From positions 62,001-126,000 of the forward strand of contig NZ_FOWD01000004.1 in the NCBI RefSeq assembly GCF_900115365.1: a stretch of DNA of 64,000 bases. The letters are read 5' to 3'. Made by a program: the position numbers and the translations under genes. The DNA comes from Anaerocolumna aminovalerica. GTDB lineage: Bacteria; Bacillota; Clostridia; Lachnospirales; Lachnospiraceae. Under the pieces are notes generated by a model. It made no database searches and was not told the origin of the DNA. It saw only the letters and a program-made list of their open reading frames with translations. Positions 25,812 to 35,332 of this stretch are shown in pieces. Each line of letters opens with the position of its first letter. The first letter of the stretch is position 1.

Positions 25812-27818
25812 ATGAAACAATGGACAAAGAAATTGTTGGCATTCTGCATGGTAGCAACATTAGTATGTTCAATGGTTGGATGTGCGGGTAAAAAGGACCC
25901 CTCAATTCCACCAACAGCGGGTACAGCAGAAGGAGGAACAAACACAGAGGCTCTTTATAAAGCAGGTACTTATACTGCAAGGAAGCAAGGCAATGGAGGA
26001 ATGATTTCGGTCACAGTGGAATTTAGCGAAACAGAAATTTTATCTGTCACAATTGGTGAAAATCAAGAGACGGAAGGTATTGCAACTCCAGTATTTTATA
26101 AATTTCCAGAGCAGATTGTAAAGGGACAAACCCTTAATATTGATGCAATCAGTGGAGCAACGATTACAAGTGATGCTGTTATAGAAGCAGTTTCTGACTG
26201 TGTTGAGCAAGCAGGTGGTGATGTAAATGAGCTTAAGAACAAAAAAGTAGCATCTACTATTGCAGGTGAAGATATCGAAAAAACAGCAGATATTATTATT
26301 GTCGGTGGTGGTGGAGCAGGTTTATCAGCAGCTGTTAGCTCATCTGACCTTGGTGCATCTGTTATCTTAATCGAAAAAGGTTCTGCACTTGGTGGCAATA
26401 CATTACGCGCAGGTGGTGCGTATAATGCAGTAGATCCAGAACGTCAAGCTGCGCTAGCAATGGAAGGGTCTCAGATTACAGAATTAAAAGAAATTGCAGC
26501 TCTGGATGAAACTACAATTGCAGAAGAATATCGTCCTACCTTAGCTACATTAAAAGAACAAATCAAAGAATACTTAAAAGGAGATATGAGTGTACTATTT
26601 GATAGTGTAGAGTTACATACGTATCAAACATACAAAGGTGGCAAACGTACTGGATTAGATGGTTCAGAAATTTATGGAGATTTCAACCTAGTTCAAACAT
26701 TAACCAAGAATTCGTTAGATGCGTTGAATTGGTTAGTTTCTCACGACGAAGAAGTGGGAATTTCCGATGAAATCGGTACTGTACTTGGAGGTTTGTGGCC
26801 TCGTATGCATAGCTTAAGTACAAGCGTTGGTCATGGTTTTATTACACCACTTCAAAAAGCAGCTGAGGCAAATGGTGTGGAGATCATACTTGAAACTGCT
26901 GGTAAAGAATTAATTATGGAAAATGGCCGTGTTGTTGGTGTAATTGCGGAACAAGCAGACGGTACAAAAGTAACACTACATGCCAATAAAGCTGTCATCA
27001 TGGCAACTGGTGGTTATGGAGCAAATCCGAAAATGGCTATGAAGTATGATAATTATTGGGGCTGTCTCAATGAAAATATGGCAACAACGAACACAGTATT
27101 GGCAATTGGTGATGGTATCGTAATGGGTGATGCAATCGGAGCAAACCTAGTAGGTATGGGTTTTGTTCAATTAATGCCAAGCTCACAACCTGTCACTGGA
27201 TCTTTATCCGGTGGTTTATGGACAAGTGCTGAAAATCAAGTATTTGTGAACCAAGAAGGAAAACGTTTTGTATCTGAGTATGAGAGCCGTGATATTATGG
27301 CAAAAGCAGCACTTGAGCAGACAGATGCCATGTTTTATATTATTTGTGACCAATCCACTGCTGGTGATCCACAACCAGGTGGACAAAATGGCTGGGGAAA
27401 TGATATTGATAAGCTAATAGAAGATGGTAGTGTTTTAAAAGCAGATACGTTGGAAGAGCTAGCTAAGAAAATTGGTTGTGACCCAACATCATTCGTAAAA
27501 GAAATTGAGCGTTATAATAACTTTTGTGAAAATGGAGTAGATGAAGATTTCGGTAAAGTTAAGTTAGGAGAGAAGATCGATGTTGGTCCTTTCTATGCAA
27601 CTCCTAGATCACCGTCCATTCACCATACGATGGGCGGTCTTCAGATTAATGAAAAAGCACAAGTGTTAAATATAGATGGCGAGGCTATTCCTGGATTTTA
27701 TGCAGCTGGTGAAGTAACTGGTGGAATCCATGCTGGTAATCGTGTTGGTGGTAATGCGATTCCTGATATTATGGTATTTGGGTATATTGCAGGTGAGAAT
27801 GCGGCTGCTGAAAAATAA
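25812..27818 (+). CDS. Exported lipoprotein flavin reductase (FMN-binding plus FAD-binding domains; fumarate/urocanate-reductase-like)
   Basis: This is a 668-residue protein. A lipoprotein signal (KKLLAFCMVATLVCSMVGC) anchors it outside the cell. Residues 45-130 form an FMN-binding domain ending DAISGATITSDAV, where Thr in SGAT is the site that ApbE links to FMN. The FAD domain begins ADIIIVGGGGAGLSAAVSSS and ends HAGNRVGGNAIPDIMVFGYI. Catalytic-type residues are kept at GKRFVSEYESRD, SIHHTMGGLQ and HAGNRVGG. The usual fumarate-reductase histidine block is replaced by LMPSSQP, so the acceptor is unlikely to be fumarate. It may use an unsaturated organic acid as respiratory acceptor. Confidence 0.85.
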   Translation: MKQWTKKLLAFCMVATLVCSMVGCAGKKDPSIPPTAGTAEGGTNTEALYKAGTYTARKQGNGGMISVTVEFSETEILSVTIGENQETEGIATPVFYKFPEQIVKGQTLNIDAISGATITSDAVIEAVSDCVEQAGGDVNELKNKKVASTIAGEDIEKTADIIIVGGGGAGLSAAVSSSDLGASVILIEKGSALGGNTLRAGGAYNAVDPERQAALAMEGSQITELKEIAALDETTIAEEYRPTLATLKEQIKEYLKGDMSVLFDSVELHTYQTYKGGKRTGLDGSEIYGDFNLVQTLTKNSLDALNWLVSHDEEVGISDEIGTVLGGLWPRMHSLSTSVGHGFITPLQKAAEANGVEIILETAGKELIMENGRVVGVIAEQADGTKVTLHANKAVIMATGGYGANPKMAMKYDNYWGCLNENMATTNTVLAIGDGIVMGDAIGANLVGMGFVQLMPSSQPVTGSLSGGLWTSAENQVFVNQEGKRFVSEYESRDIMAKAALEQTDAMFYIICDQSTAGDPQPGGQNGWGNDIDKLIEDGSVLKADTLEELAKKIGCDPTSFVKEIERYNNFCENGVDEDFGKVKLGEKIDVGPFYATPRSPSIHHTMGGLQINEKAQVLNIDGEAIPGFYAAGEVTGGIHAGNRVGGNAIPDIMVFGYIAGENAAAEK

Positions 27819-27832
27819 ATATTGATTGAAAA

Positions 27833-27877
27833 AGGTTGTTGCAAGGCTATGGAAAGTAGGTTGTAGCAACCTATTTT
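27833..27877 (+). terminator. Terminator after the flavoprotein gene
   Basis: AGGTTGTTGCAA (27833-27844) pairs with TTGTAGCAACCT (27861-27872) with a small mismatch, followed by ATTTT. Confidence 0.7.
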
Positions 27878-27891
27878 CATTAGTTTATTCA

Positions 27892-28023
27892 GGCTCTGTG
27901 TCAATAGTTGGGGTGTTCCGTCGGGACTCGCCTCTTTACTAGATATAGAGCTGTTTTCATGTTTTTCTCTATAATATCTGTTTTAAGCATGACAAATAAA
28001 ACCTTGTGCCAGTCTTTTTTTAT
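27892..28023. repeat. ISL3-type element end, copy A
   Basis: It begins GGCTCTGTGTCAATAGTTGG, the inverted-repeat form of ISL3 ends, and continues through ACTCGCCT, CTAGATATAGAGCTGTTTT and TTGTGCCAGTCT. The copy at 41248 plus 42598-42717 has the same blocks (CCGCCT, CTAGATGCAGGGCTGTTTT, CGTGCCAGTCT). Here the transposase is missing altogether; a DUF5688-like fragment follows. Confidence 0.6.
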
Positions 28024-28036
28024 TTATTGAATTAGT

Positions 28037-28294
28037 ATGGTAGGAACAGACGTAGCAGTGGAGCGGAAGACGGTAAGAAAGAATAACGGCGTTGTATTGG
28101 ATACAATTTTAATGTATGAAAAAGAAAATCCATATCTATACTTCAATTATTATTTTGAACAGTATAAGCAGGGTGCGACAGAATCAGAAATCATAGAAGA
28201 TATGCTTAAGGATGCAAATGTGATTAAGGAAGAAGCAGGAGAGCGGCTACAAAACGCAACAGAGGTTTCAGTCCTTACCTTCAGCAGATGTTAA
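28037..28294 (+). pseudogene. DUF5688-like protein fragment
   Basis: An 85-residue open frame resembles the N-terminal part of DUF5688 proteins found in Lachnospiraceae mobile elements: VRKNNGVVLDTILMYEKEN, PYLYFNYYFEQYKQG and ESEIIEDMLKDANV. There is no ribosome-binding site, and family members are several times longer. It is wedged between two element scars, so I treat it as a truncated relic. A nested hairpin (AAACGG/CCGTTT enclosing CTTGCC/GGCAAG, 28347-28388) follows. Confidence 0.4.
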
Positions 28295-28412
28295 GTTTCT
28301 GCTGAAACTGCCATGTAGTGGCAATGAGGTTATAAGCAAATAGCGTAAACGGAAAAACTTGCCTGTAGGCAAGTGGGAATACCCGTTTGTCTATTACATA
28401 TTTGTATTTTAA

Positions 28413-28544
<132 letters not shown>

Positions 28545-28579
28545 TAAAATATAGATAAAGTAGATCGAATGATCACAAA

Positions 28580-28615
28580 CAAGGGCAGCAGTCATAAGAC
28601 GGTTGCCCTTGTTTT
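28580..28615 (+). terminator. Terminator after the flavin reductase fragment
   Basis: CAAGGGCA (28580-28587) pairs with TGCCCTTG (28604-28611), followed by TTTT. It is probably the original terminator of the lost paralogue. Confidence 0.8.
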
Positions 28616-28792
28616 GGGTATGCAAAGCATTGGCACAATCTAACGAGGGAAAATCAAATCAAGATAACTAGAGACATAGGCAAGCTAATAGAATTTAATA
28701 GATAATTTCGATACGTGATACATTTACATTGAATCAGTAGATTTATGAGTGGAGATACTTTATAATGGATAAAAAATAGTAGGAGGCTTGAC

Positions 28793-30694
28793 TTGAAAAA
28801 AGGAATTTATTTGAACGATTCCATTCATGGATTAATTTCATTAACTGAATATGAAAGAAGAATTGTTTCAACAATTGGTTTTAACCGTCTCCATGATGTA
28901 TATCAAAATTCTACGGTATATCTAACATTTCCAACCAATCGGACCAAACGATTTGAACACTCCGTTGGTACGATGAAACTTTGTTCTGATATGTTTTTTC
29001 AATCGTTACTGAATACAACAGATTCTATGTTGAGTGAATTCTTTGAAATCTTTGAAAGAGAATATGCCACGATTTTAGATAGATTAAAACAGCAGATGGA
29101 TGTTTGTGAAGAAAAATTAGGTAGCAGACTCCCGGAGGCGATGCCACAGATTGAACTAGATAAGTTGAGACATTCCCTTATACCGAACAATATCCCTGAT
29201 CAGTATAAAGTTATTTACCTTATCCTCATTCAATCAATCAGGGCAGCAGCATTGTTACATGATATCGGACATCCTCCATTTAGTCATATAGTGGAGTTTG
29301 CGTTGAAAGATGTTTACCTGGAGTATAAAGACAAAGCAGTTAGTGAAGATGAAAATGCAAAAGAATTTGTTTATATTATGTCGAAATACTTTGAGGGTAA
29401 TAAGAAATTACACGAACAAATGGGTGACGAGATCAGTGAGGGTATTTTAAGCAAAATTATTGTGCCAATTTCAGAGGATGATGAGAAATACGATGAGAAT
29501 TTATTTGAACTTCTTATATTAGAAAGTGTAAAAAGAATTTTTGAAGAAGATGGGGCATTCGGGTATCTTCATAGGATTATTGATTCTAGTTTGGACGGAG
29601 ACCGCTTGGATTATGTGACGAGAGATGTAATCAATTCGGGAAAGGATTCTGGAAAGATAGAGTATAGCAGAATTATTAATGATATGCAGTTGATTGTGGA
29701 GAACGGAGAGATTTTTTTCTGTGTTCCATTAAAAGCAGTAAGTTCAGTGGAGGATTTTGTTAAGCGTAGATATAATAGCTATAAAGATATTATATATCAT
29801 CATAGAGTCATCCAATCTGATTATATTCTGGAAGGAATTGTGAAAGATTTGGTAAAGAAATATTTAAATGAAACAGTATCGGAAACACAGCGTGACAGCG
29901 AAGTACTGATACCATTTGATATCTCAGGACTTTGGTTTCCATTGGGGGATAAAAAGTCAGCAATCAAAGCAAATGCACTTTCTCAATGGAATGACTCCTG
30001 GTTAATGACCGTATTGAGGCAAATTTATTATACGGAATATTATCATAATGAAGAGATTGAAGAAGGCACTGGGGGTTTTGTGTTGGCACAACGTCTGGCG
30101 GAATTGCTGCGTAATAGCAAGCGGTATCATTCCATGATTAAACGGAGTGAGAATTTTAAGATTATTGACGACGCTGTGAAACTAGAGATAATGAAACAAA
30201 AAGACGAGATTGAAGCGTTTCTAGAAAAAGAAAAAGAGCTGTCTTGTAGGGAAAGATCCACGGAGCTGATTCATCAAATGTTAGAGAATACTATGAAAAA
30301 TTCTTCTGGCTTTGTTTTGTCCTTTATTTGGAGATATAGTAAGGAAATGAAAATCGAAGCCTTTGAACAGATGGTTAGAGAAATCGTGGAAATGGAAACA
30401 AATCATATAGTTACCGGTCTTAAGACTTATGATACGGTTACTTTATTTAAACGGATTTCGATTGGATTAGATTCTCCAATTTATTTCTATAACCATAAGG
30501 GAACAATTTGTACATTAAAAGATATCAGTGGAATTGCTGATATTTTACAGCTTGATTCCGATTATCTGCCGGTCTTCTATATTTACATTTTAGCAAAAGA
30601 TGAGGACGGGGTTCTAAAGGAGAAAAGAGAAGAACTGTTAAGTTGCATCGGTAAACGAATTGGAGTTGAGATTATGAAAAGATTTCTGATATAG
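28793..30694 (+). CDS. HD-domain phosphohydrolase, dNTPase-like
   Basis: This 633-residue protein has an HD superfamily domain in its first half: TNRTKRFEHSVGTMKL supplies the first His, AALLHDIGHPPFSHIVEF the HD pair and SSLDGDRLDYVTRD the last Asp. This layout matches SAMHD1/dGTPase-like dNTP triphosphohydrolases and YdhJ-type proteins. The 300-residue C-terminal half is unrecognised. Translation starts at TTG (28793) with AGGAGG 7 nt upstream. Placement among element scars makes a nucleotide-depletion defence role possible, but that is inference. Confidence 0.8.
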   Translation: MKKGIYLNDSIHGLISLTEYERRIVSTIGFNRLHDVYQNSTVYLTFPTNRTKRFEHSVGTMKLCSDMFFQSLLNTTDSMLSEFFEIFEREYATILDRLKQQMDVCEEKLGSRLPEAMPQIELDKLRHSLIPNNIPDQYKVIYLILIQSIRAAALLHDIGHPPFSHIVEFALKDVYLEYKDKAVSEDENAKEFVYIMSKYFEGNKKLHEQMGDEISEGILSKIIVPISEDDEKYDENLFELLILESVKRIFEEDGAFGYLHRIIDSSLDGDRLDYVTRDVINSGKDSGKIEYSRIINDMQLIVENGEIFFCVPLKAVSSVEDFVKRRYNSYKDIIYHHRVIQSDYILEGIVKDLVKKYLNETVSETQRDSEVLIPFDISGLWFPLGDKKSAIKANALSQWNDSWLMTVLRQIYYTEYYHNEEIEEGTGGFVLAQRLAELLRNSKRYHSMIKRSENFKIIDDAVKLEIMKQKDEIEAFLEKEKELSCRERSTELIHQMLENTMKNSSGFVLSFIWRYSKEMKIEAFEQMVREIVEMETNHIVTGLKTYDTVTLFKRISIGLDSPIYFYNHKGTICTLKDISGIADILQLDSDYLPVFYIYILAKDEDGVLKEKREELLSCIGKRIGVEIMKRFLI

Positions 30695-30791
30695 TATAAA
30701 AACAGATTGATTGTCAGAAAGAAAACCCGTATTAATTTATTTTTATGAATTTATTACATTATTTAAAATAGTATAATTGGAGGTTATATGT

Positions 30792-30872
30792 ATGACTATA
30801 GATGTGCAAAAGTGTTTGATAGAAAAAGAATATTTCCCTGATGTAATGGGAATTTGGGAGGGAATATCATGA
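30792..30872 (+). CDS. Possible 26-codon peptide overlapping the DUF2200 gene
   Basis: ATG at 30792 opens 26 codons ([18 protein letters not shown], ending WEGIS) and stops at TGA, which overlaps the next start as ATGA. There is GGAGG about 10 nt upstream. It may be a translationally coupled leader or the last piece of a deleted gene. Confidence 0.3.
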   Translation: MTIDVQKCLIEKEYFPDVMGIWEGIS

Positions 30873-31219
30873 CAAAACATCATATCTATACAATGAGTGT
30901 GGCTAGTGTTTATCCCCATTATGTTACCAAGGCAGAAAGAAAAGGACGTACTAAAACAGAAGTTGATGAAATCATCTGTTGGCTGACAGGATATAGCCAG
31001 GAAGGGTTACTGGAACAACTAGAAAAGCAGACGGACTTTGAGACTTTCTTTGCGAATGCTCCGCACCTGAATCCATCCAGGGTTTTAATCAAAGGTGTGG
31101 TTTGCGGGGTTCGAGTGGAAGATATTGAAGAACCAACTATGAAGGAAATTCGTTATTTGGATAAGTTGATAGATGAATTAGCAAAGGGGAAAGCGATGGA
31201 TAAGATTTTACGGAAATAA
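30869..31219 (+). CDS. DUF2200 family protein
   Basis: This 116-residue protein of the DUF2200 family starts [20 protein letters not shown], followed by [20 protein letters not shown]. It continues [20 protein letters not shown] and ends with a charged helix ([19 protein letters not shown]). The family has no known activity; many members are found singly in bacterial genomes, often annotated as general stress or DNA-related. The start at 30869 follows GGGAGGGAATATC. It lies downstream of the HD phosphohydrolase and may share its transcript. Confidence 0.85.
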   Translation: MTKHHIYTMSVASVYPHYVTKAERKGRTKTEVDEIICWLTGYSQEGLLEQLEKQTDFETFFANAPHLNPSRVLIKGVVCGVRVEDIEEPTMKEIRYLDKLIDELAKGKAMDKILRK

Positions 31220-31226
31220 TAATTAA

Positions 31227-31532
31227 AAAAGTAATCCATCAGTATTCAATGAAAAAACAATTAATAAGATAAATATTGTATCTTTAGGCCTTGAAGAAGG
31301 CTACGGAGCATATTTAAGCGAAGAACTCATAGTTATTGACAAAATAAATATTTTAGAAGATAAAGATGCAATTAGGAAAAACACAATTTCATTATTAGGA
31401 CATGAACTCGGTCATAATTGGTTTAAGGGAGCGGATATAACAACATGGGAAGATTGGCTAAATGAAACAGGCGCGGAATGGGCAGAATTATTAACAAGAA
31501 GGCAAATCTTCATAAGGTTGTTCATGGTCTAG
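31227..31532 (+). pseudogene. Zinc metallopeptidase fragment (HExxH)
   Basis: An in-frame stretch of about 100 codons without a start encodes GLEEGYGAYLSEELIVIDK, then SLLGHELGHNWFKGADITTW, then EDWLNETGAEWAELL. HELGH is the zinc-binding helix and NETGAEW fits the downstream Glu of gluzincins. The 5' part is missing and the frame ends at TAG, so this is a truncated relic. Following text up to 31700 has no coherent frame. Confidence 0.75.
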
Positions 31533-31727
31533 GTATTGATTATAAAACAAATAATAGTATCTCATAATGGAAAAACCTTCATTGAACGTGGTTTATGTGG
31601 TGGATTTGCAGTAAAAATAATAAAGAGCAAAAAAGTTAGTATTTACAGGTACCATAATAAAGTGTGTTTTACTTCTAGCCCCACAAATGGTAATATATAC
31701 CTATAAGATAATAGGGGGGGTTAAGTT

Positions 31728-32584
31728 TGAAAACAATTACTAATATATTATTTACTTTTTTAGTATACTTTTTGTAAGTTGTATATTAATTAATCCATCA
31801 AAATGTTACCAGAGTCAGAAGCTAAAATAACTATTGGTAAAAAAATATCTGCTACAAGTTTAGATATTGATTCGCAATATTACACATTTACTTTAAAAAG
31901 CAAAATGAAGGTAAAGATACGTGTTATGGTGAAGGAACGACCTACGGAAGACGAAGAAGATTATTATTATGCTGATGAAAACCTTATATACTTTAGTCTT
32001 TATTATGAAGATGATGAGTCTGAATTTTTAAATGGGAGGTTAATGCAGGAGAAACAAAAGCGAAGACGGTTATATTAGATGGGGGAACATATACAATTGA
32101 TATTTTTGGATTTTCTGATGGATTAAATTATACTTTTAGTACAGAAAATGTAACTACATAAACTAAAAAAAACTCTATGGCTGGCGGCGAACTGAGTTTG
32201 CTTGCAGGGAACAGTAAGAAAATAACTGTTAAATCAGCAGAAGGTGGTAAGTTTGTAGGAGAAGTTACATGGACTTCGTCAGATAAAAAAATTGCTATAG
32301 TTGATAAATCAGGAAATGTTACAGGTATAAAGCAAGGAAGCTGTGTCATTAGTGCGAAAATAAATAATTCGAATACAGTGAAATGCAAAGTTACAATTAA
32401 GGCTAGGCCACAGTTATATATTACAGAAGCAAGTTTCGATAAAAATTTTCTTGGGGGTGTAGAACCATATATAACCCTTCAGAATAATTTTGGAAAAACA
32501 ATTAAATATATATATCTTGACTGTTACTTTTATAATACGGTTAATGACCCTGCATATTGCGAAATTAAGAGAACTAATTTTTGA
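31728..32584 (+). pseudogene. Broken gene for a lipoprotein with a bacterial Ig-like (BIG2) domain
   Basis: A TTG start with GGGGGGTT upstream opens a lipoprotein-like leader (MKTITNILFTFLVYFL), then the frame is lost. It resumes in other frames as ISATSLDIDSQYYTFTLKSK (about 31803-32040), then GGTYTIDIFGFSDGLNYTF (up to a TAA at 32159-32161). It continues straight on as MAGGELSLLAGNSKKITV and GEVTWTSSDKKIAIVDKSGN. The last block is a BIG2 domain. At least two frameshifts and one nonsense codon separate the pieces, so the gene is dead. Confidence 0.75.
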
Positions 32585-32752
32585 AGAGATGTATAAGAGA
32601 TTCCAATAGTACTACTATTTTGTTACAAGGCTTAACGTCCCATATCTGGAGAATGACTTAGCCAGGTCAAAAGGGGATCAGATGGAATTCAATTATAAAA
32701 ACTTGGCTTACGGATGATATAACAAAATTATCCGAAATGCGAAAGGGGTTAT

Positions 32753-33418
32753 ATGAAGAAAAGTTTTTCAAATTATAAGTTTGCAGCATTTATGATTGTT
32801 GTTAGCATTTTATTGATTGGATGTTCTAAGAAAAATGCCAACACAATAACGAATGTTAAGTTAACAGAACGTGAGAAGATTATTTCTAGCTTTTGGGGTG
32901 ATATGTGTACTTTATTCGATTTTATGTTTAATGATACCATAGGCGGTATGTCACTTTGTCTAGAGGAATGGGTAGCAGGAGAAAGGTTAAAAGAAGATAT
33001 CATCTCTTATGGAGGCACTTCAGATTATGAAAGTTTGTATGTTATTTCTAATCTAATTAAAGATGATGGTATTGAGGGGCCAGGTGTTGAGTGGAAATTC
33101 ATTAATGTAAATAAAGCAGCCAGAATAACATCAGGAACTCACAAGTTTTATTTTCCAGACAAGAAAAACTGGATAGGCAGTACGCATAGTATATTATCTG
33201 AAACTGGAGAAGAAAAAATCAAGGTAGAGCCAGGCGAAGAGTATATTCTGGTGGCAAGGCTGTTTGATTTAAATGGAGATGAATTAAAATTTGGTTCCAT
33301 TGATACACAGAATATGAAGGAGGATATACTAAAAAGCTCTGACTATGCCATAGTGTTACGATTACATCTGTATCAAAGTGAAGAGGAAGCGAATAATCTG
33401 ATTGAATCAACTAAGTAA
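32753..33418 (+). CDS. Unknown lipoprotein (221 residues)
   Basis: A clear lipoprotein signal (FAAFMIVVSILLIGCSKKN) starts this 221-residue protein; the rest is soluble and unrecognised. Two Trp-rich segments (FWGDMCTLFDFMFND and WIGSTHSI) are distinctive, and the tail is acidic. The start ATG follows GCGAAAGGGG. The upstream gene is a broken lipoprotein gene. The protein may be a surface protein carried by the element. There is no obvious operon partner. Confidence 0.65.
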   Translation: MKKSFSNYKFAAFMIVVSILLIGCSKKNANTITNVKLTEREKIISSFWGDMCTLFDFMFNDTIGGMSLCLEEWVAGERLKEDIISYGGTSDYESLYVISNLIKDDGIEGPGVEWKFINVNKAARITSGTHKFYFPDKKNWIGSTHSILSETGEEKIKVEPGEEYILVARLFDLNGDELKFGSIDTQNMKEDILKSSDYAIVLRLHLYQSEEEANNLIESTK

Positions 33419-33624
33419 AGTTAGGATAATAGGATGAGAAGAAGAGCTTTCAGTAGATTACAACTTAAGATTTGGTGAGATTACGTTGTAGTTGCGGACT
33501 TTGTTGTAATCATAAAACCTTAATTCACAATTAGGCATAAAATTCATTCGATTGTGTGTCAGCTTTAGTTATATAAATAAAATTGAATCGATAATAAAGA
33601 ATTATTTTATACACTTACAAAACA

Positions 33625-33657
33625 GTGCTACTTAATCTAATTAGGTGGCACATTTTT
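33625..33657 (+). terminator. Hairpin terminator downstream of the unknown lipoprotein
   Basis: GTGCTACTTAAT (33625-33636) pairs with ATTAGGTGGCAC (33640-33651) with wobble pairs and loop CTA, followed by ATTTTTA. Confidence 0.75.
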
Positions 33658-33778
33658 ATTTAGACATGCTCTGTCATTAGGAATTATATTAAAAGAGACA
33701 CAAATGAGTGTTGGATTGTTTCAGGCTTAAAAGAAGAATTACCACCACCAATAGAGAGATATATGCTATTTCAAAAGG

Positions 33779-34003
33779 TTATACATGTAAGGGGTATGCA
33801 ACTCAAGCTGTACAAGGTCTAATTAAATACTTATTTGAACACTAATACTAATGTGTTGAATGCCACTGCATTAACATATAATATCCCTTCAAATAGGGTA
33901 ATACAGAAATGTGGTTAGATTAATAGATAGTATTGAGATTGAGGGGCAGGGATTTAATAACAAACTTAGTAAAAGTGAATGGAATAATATAACAAAAGAA
34001 TAG
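33779..34003 (+). pseudogene. GNAT acetyltransferase remnant
   Basis: Fragments in shifting frames read GYTCKGYATQAVQGLIKYLF, then NVLNATALTYNIPSNRVIQK with CG, and then LIDSIEIEGQGFNNKLSKSE. These match the acetyl-CoA loop and C-terminal half of RimJ/RimL-type GNAT enzymes (YAT-AV-GLI-Y-F, N-PS-RV--K-GF). The pieces are broken by one frameshift (after EH) and a stop (after CG). The N-terminal half is absent. Confidence 0.7.
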
Positions 34004-34091
34004 AATTGACCGTTTTGATTAGGACACCTTTGGACACGCTAGTCTTTAATTCAATAATAGTAAGTAGCTTTACATAAGACACTTCCCGACT

Positions 34092-34166
34092 CCATCGTGG
34101 CCAAGTAAAATGCTTGAATCAAGTAATTAACCCAATTATACAGGTGTTCAAATCCCACCGTCTCCG
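34092..34166 (+). pseudogene. Degenerate tRNA (tRNA-Ser-like 3' half)
   Basis: The 3' part GTTCAAATCCCACCGTCTCCG matches a T arm and acceptor of a class II tRNA (in two pieces GTTCAAATCCCACC and GTCTCCG). The 5' part (CTCCATCGTGGCCAAGT) is tRNA-like but cannot form a full cloverleaf. A perfect terminator hairpin follows at 34180. This looks like a tRNA gene decaying in place. Confidence 0.5.
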
Positions 34167-34179
34167 TTTGTAATGATTA

Positions 34180-34207
34180 GTTCCAATCCGTTTGGATTGG
34201 AACTTTT
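34180..34207 (+). terminator. Perfect terminator after the degenerate tRNA
   Basis: GTTCCAATCC (34180-34189), loop GTTT, and GGATTGGAAC (34194-34203), followed by TTTT. Confidence 0.85.
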
Positions 34208-34560
34208 GATTGATAAATTTAGTGAGGATAGCAAATAAGTTAAACGTGCTCCTTTGGAGGTGTAACGAAGGTTTTACTAAAATTGGATAGAGTATGTATA
34301 ATTTAGTTATGATAAGTTAGGAGGTACTTATAGACAAATTATACGTAGATTATATATAATGAAGGTATGAATTAACATAGAGATAAATTTGAAATTAAAT
34401 ATTAGTTATATTAGAGAGGTATTGAAATTGGAATATATGGGGGATTCTAATTAGTAGAATGAACGATTTAAAGTAAATTATAATGTTTGAGGATACCAAG
34501 GCCTATCGATTGTGTGATAAAGCGAATGATATACCATGAATATGTTAAGGGAGAGATCAG

Positions 34561-35295
34561 ATGAAGAACAAAAACGTAAAAGTACTACTATCTACAACCA
34601 TTGGTTTACTTGTCGTGTTAACTACAATAACCACTATATTATTGATTAAGGTTATCCGACTAGAAGATAATATTGGGATAAAGGTAAAAACAGAAGTAGA
34701 TTCTGTAGATTTGGACGCATACTTAGAAGATAAATACGTAAAGGTAAGTAAAGAAGTTGACCCAGATTGGGATAAGTGGAAGGATGTACGTTATTATTAT
34801 GGATTTGATAGCAATGAACAACCAGTGTTTAATACAGTGAATGGAGTATTAGAATCAGACACCATGATATCTGTACGAGGTGGAAAAGGAAGATGGAACA
34901 ATCGCTTTGTGTCTGGAGGGCATGTATTTGAAGGTTGGTCAGGGAATGAGCTGAGTCGATTAACATTAATGATGGGCAAATTTCATGAGACATTTGCATG
35001 TATTCAAACTTATTCACCAGCAGGATTATATGAGCAGGAACGTCGATTTGGTTGGGTGAAAATTGGTTCAGATGAGAAGAAAAAGGGGGTAGATATCTCC
35101 CAAGGCTGGACTAATTTTTACACCCCTTTAACATTACAAAGGAGAAGTGCAGCACCTAAAAGAGTGACAGATAGTGATTTAAATCCTCAATTATCAAAAG
35201 CAAAAGTTCCAGTGGGAACTATGTATTATGATATAACCTTAGAAAAAGTACGGGTAATGACAGCAGATGGTTGGAAAAGTTTTGTAGTAGAGTAG
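34561..35295 (+). CDS. Membrane-anchored unknown protein with a tail-fibre-like C-terminus
   Basis: This 244-residue protein has one N-terminal hydrophobic helix (VLLSTTIGLLVVLTTITTIL) and an extracellular part. The C-terminal 30 residues (VPVGTMYYDITLEKVRVMTA then DGWKSF) resemble the closing segments of phage tail-fibre or receptor-binding proteins, where such short beta-hairpin repeats are common. The middle section is not recognised. Start is supported by GGGAGAGATCAG. It may be a surface protein derived from a phage or mobile element. It runs in the same direction as the following kinase-like gene. Confidence 0.55.
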   Translation: MKNKNVKVLLSTTIGLLVVLTTITTILLIKVIRLEDNIGIKVKTEVDSVDLDAYLEDKYVKVSKEVDPDWDKWKDVRYYYGFDSNEQPVFNTVNGVLESDTMISVRGGKGRWNNRFVSGGHVFEGWSGNELSRLTLMMGKFHETFACIQTYSPAGLYEQERRFGWVKIGSDEKKKGVDISQGWTNFYTPLTLQRRSAAPKRVTDSDLNPQLSKAKVPVGTMYYDITLEKVRVMTADGWKSFVVE

Positions 35296-35332
35296 AATGT
35301 GATGGGTTCAAGGTAAATTTGTGGAGGTTTTT

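Larger units (their letters stand above)
33419..34560. other. 1.1-kb relic-rich region without an intact gene
   Basis: It holds a terminator hairpin (33625-33657), a broken GNAT gene (about 33779-34003), a degenerate tRNA with its terminator (34092-34207), and about 350 nt of AT-rich DNA before the next gene in which I see nothing. Confidence 0.6.
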
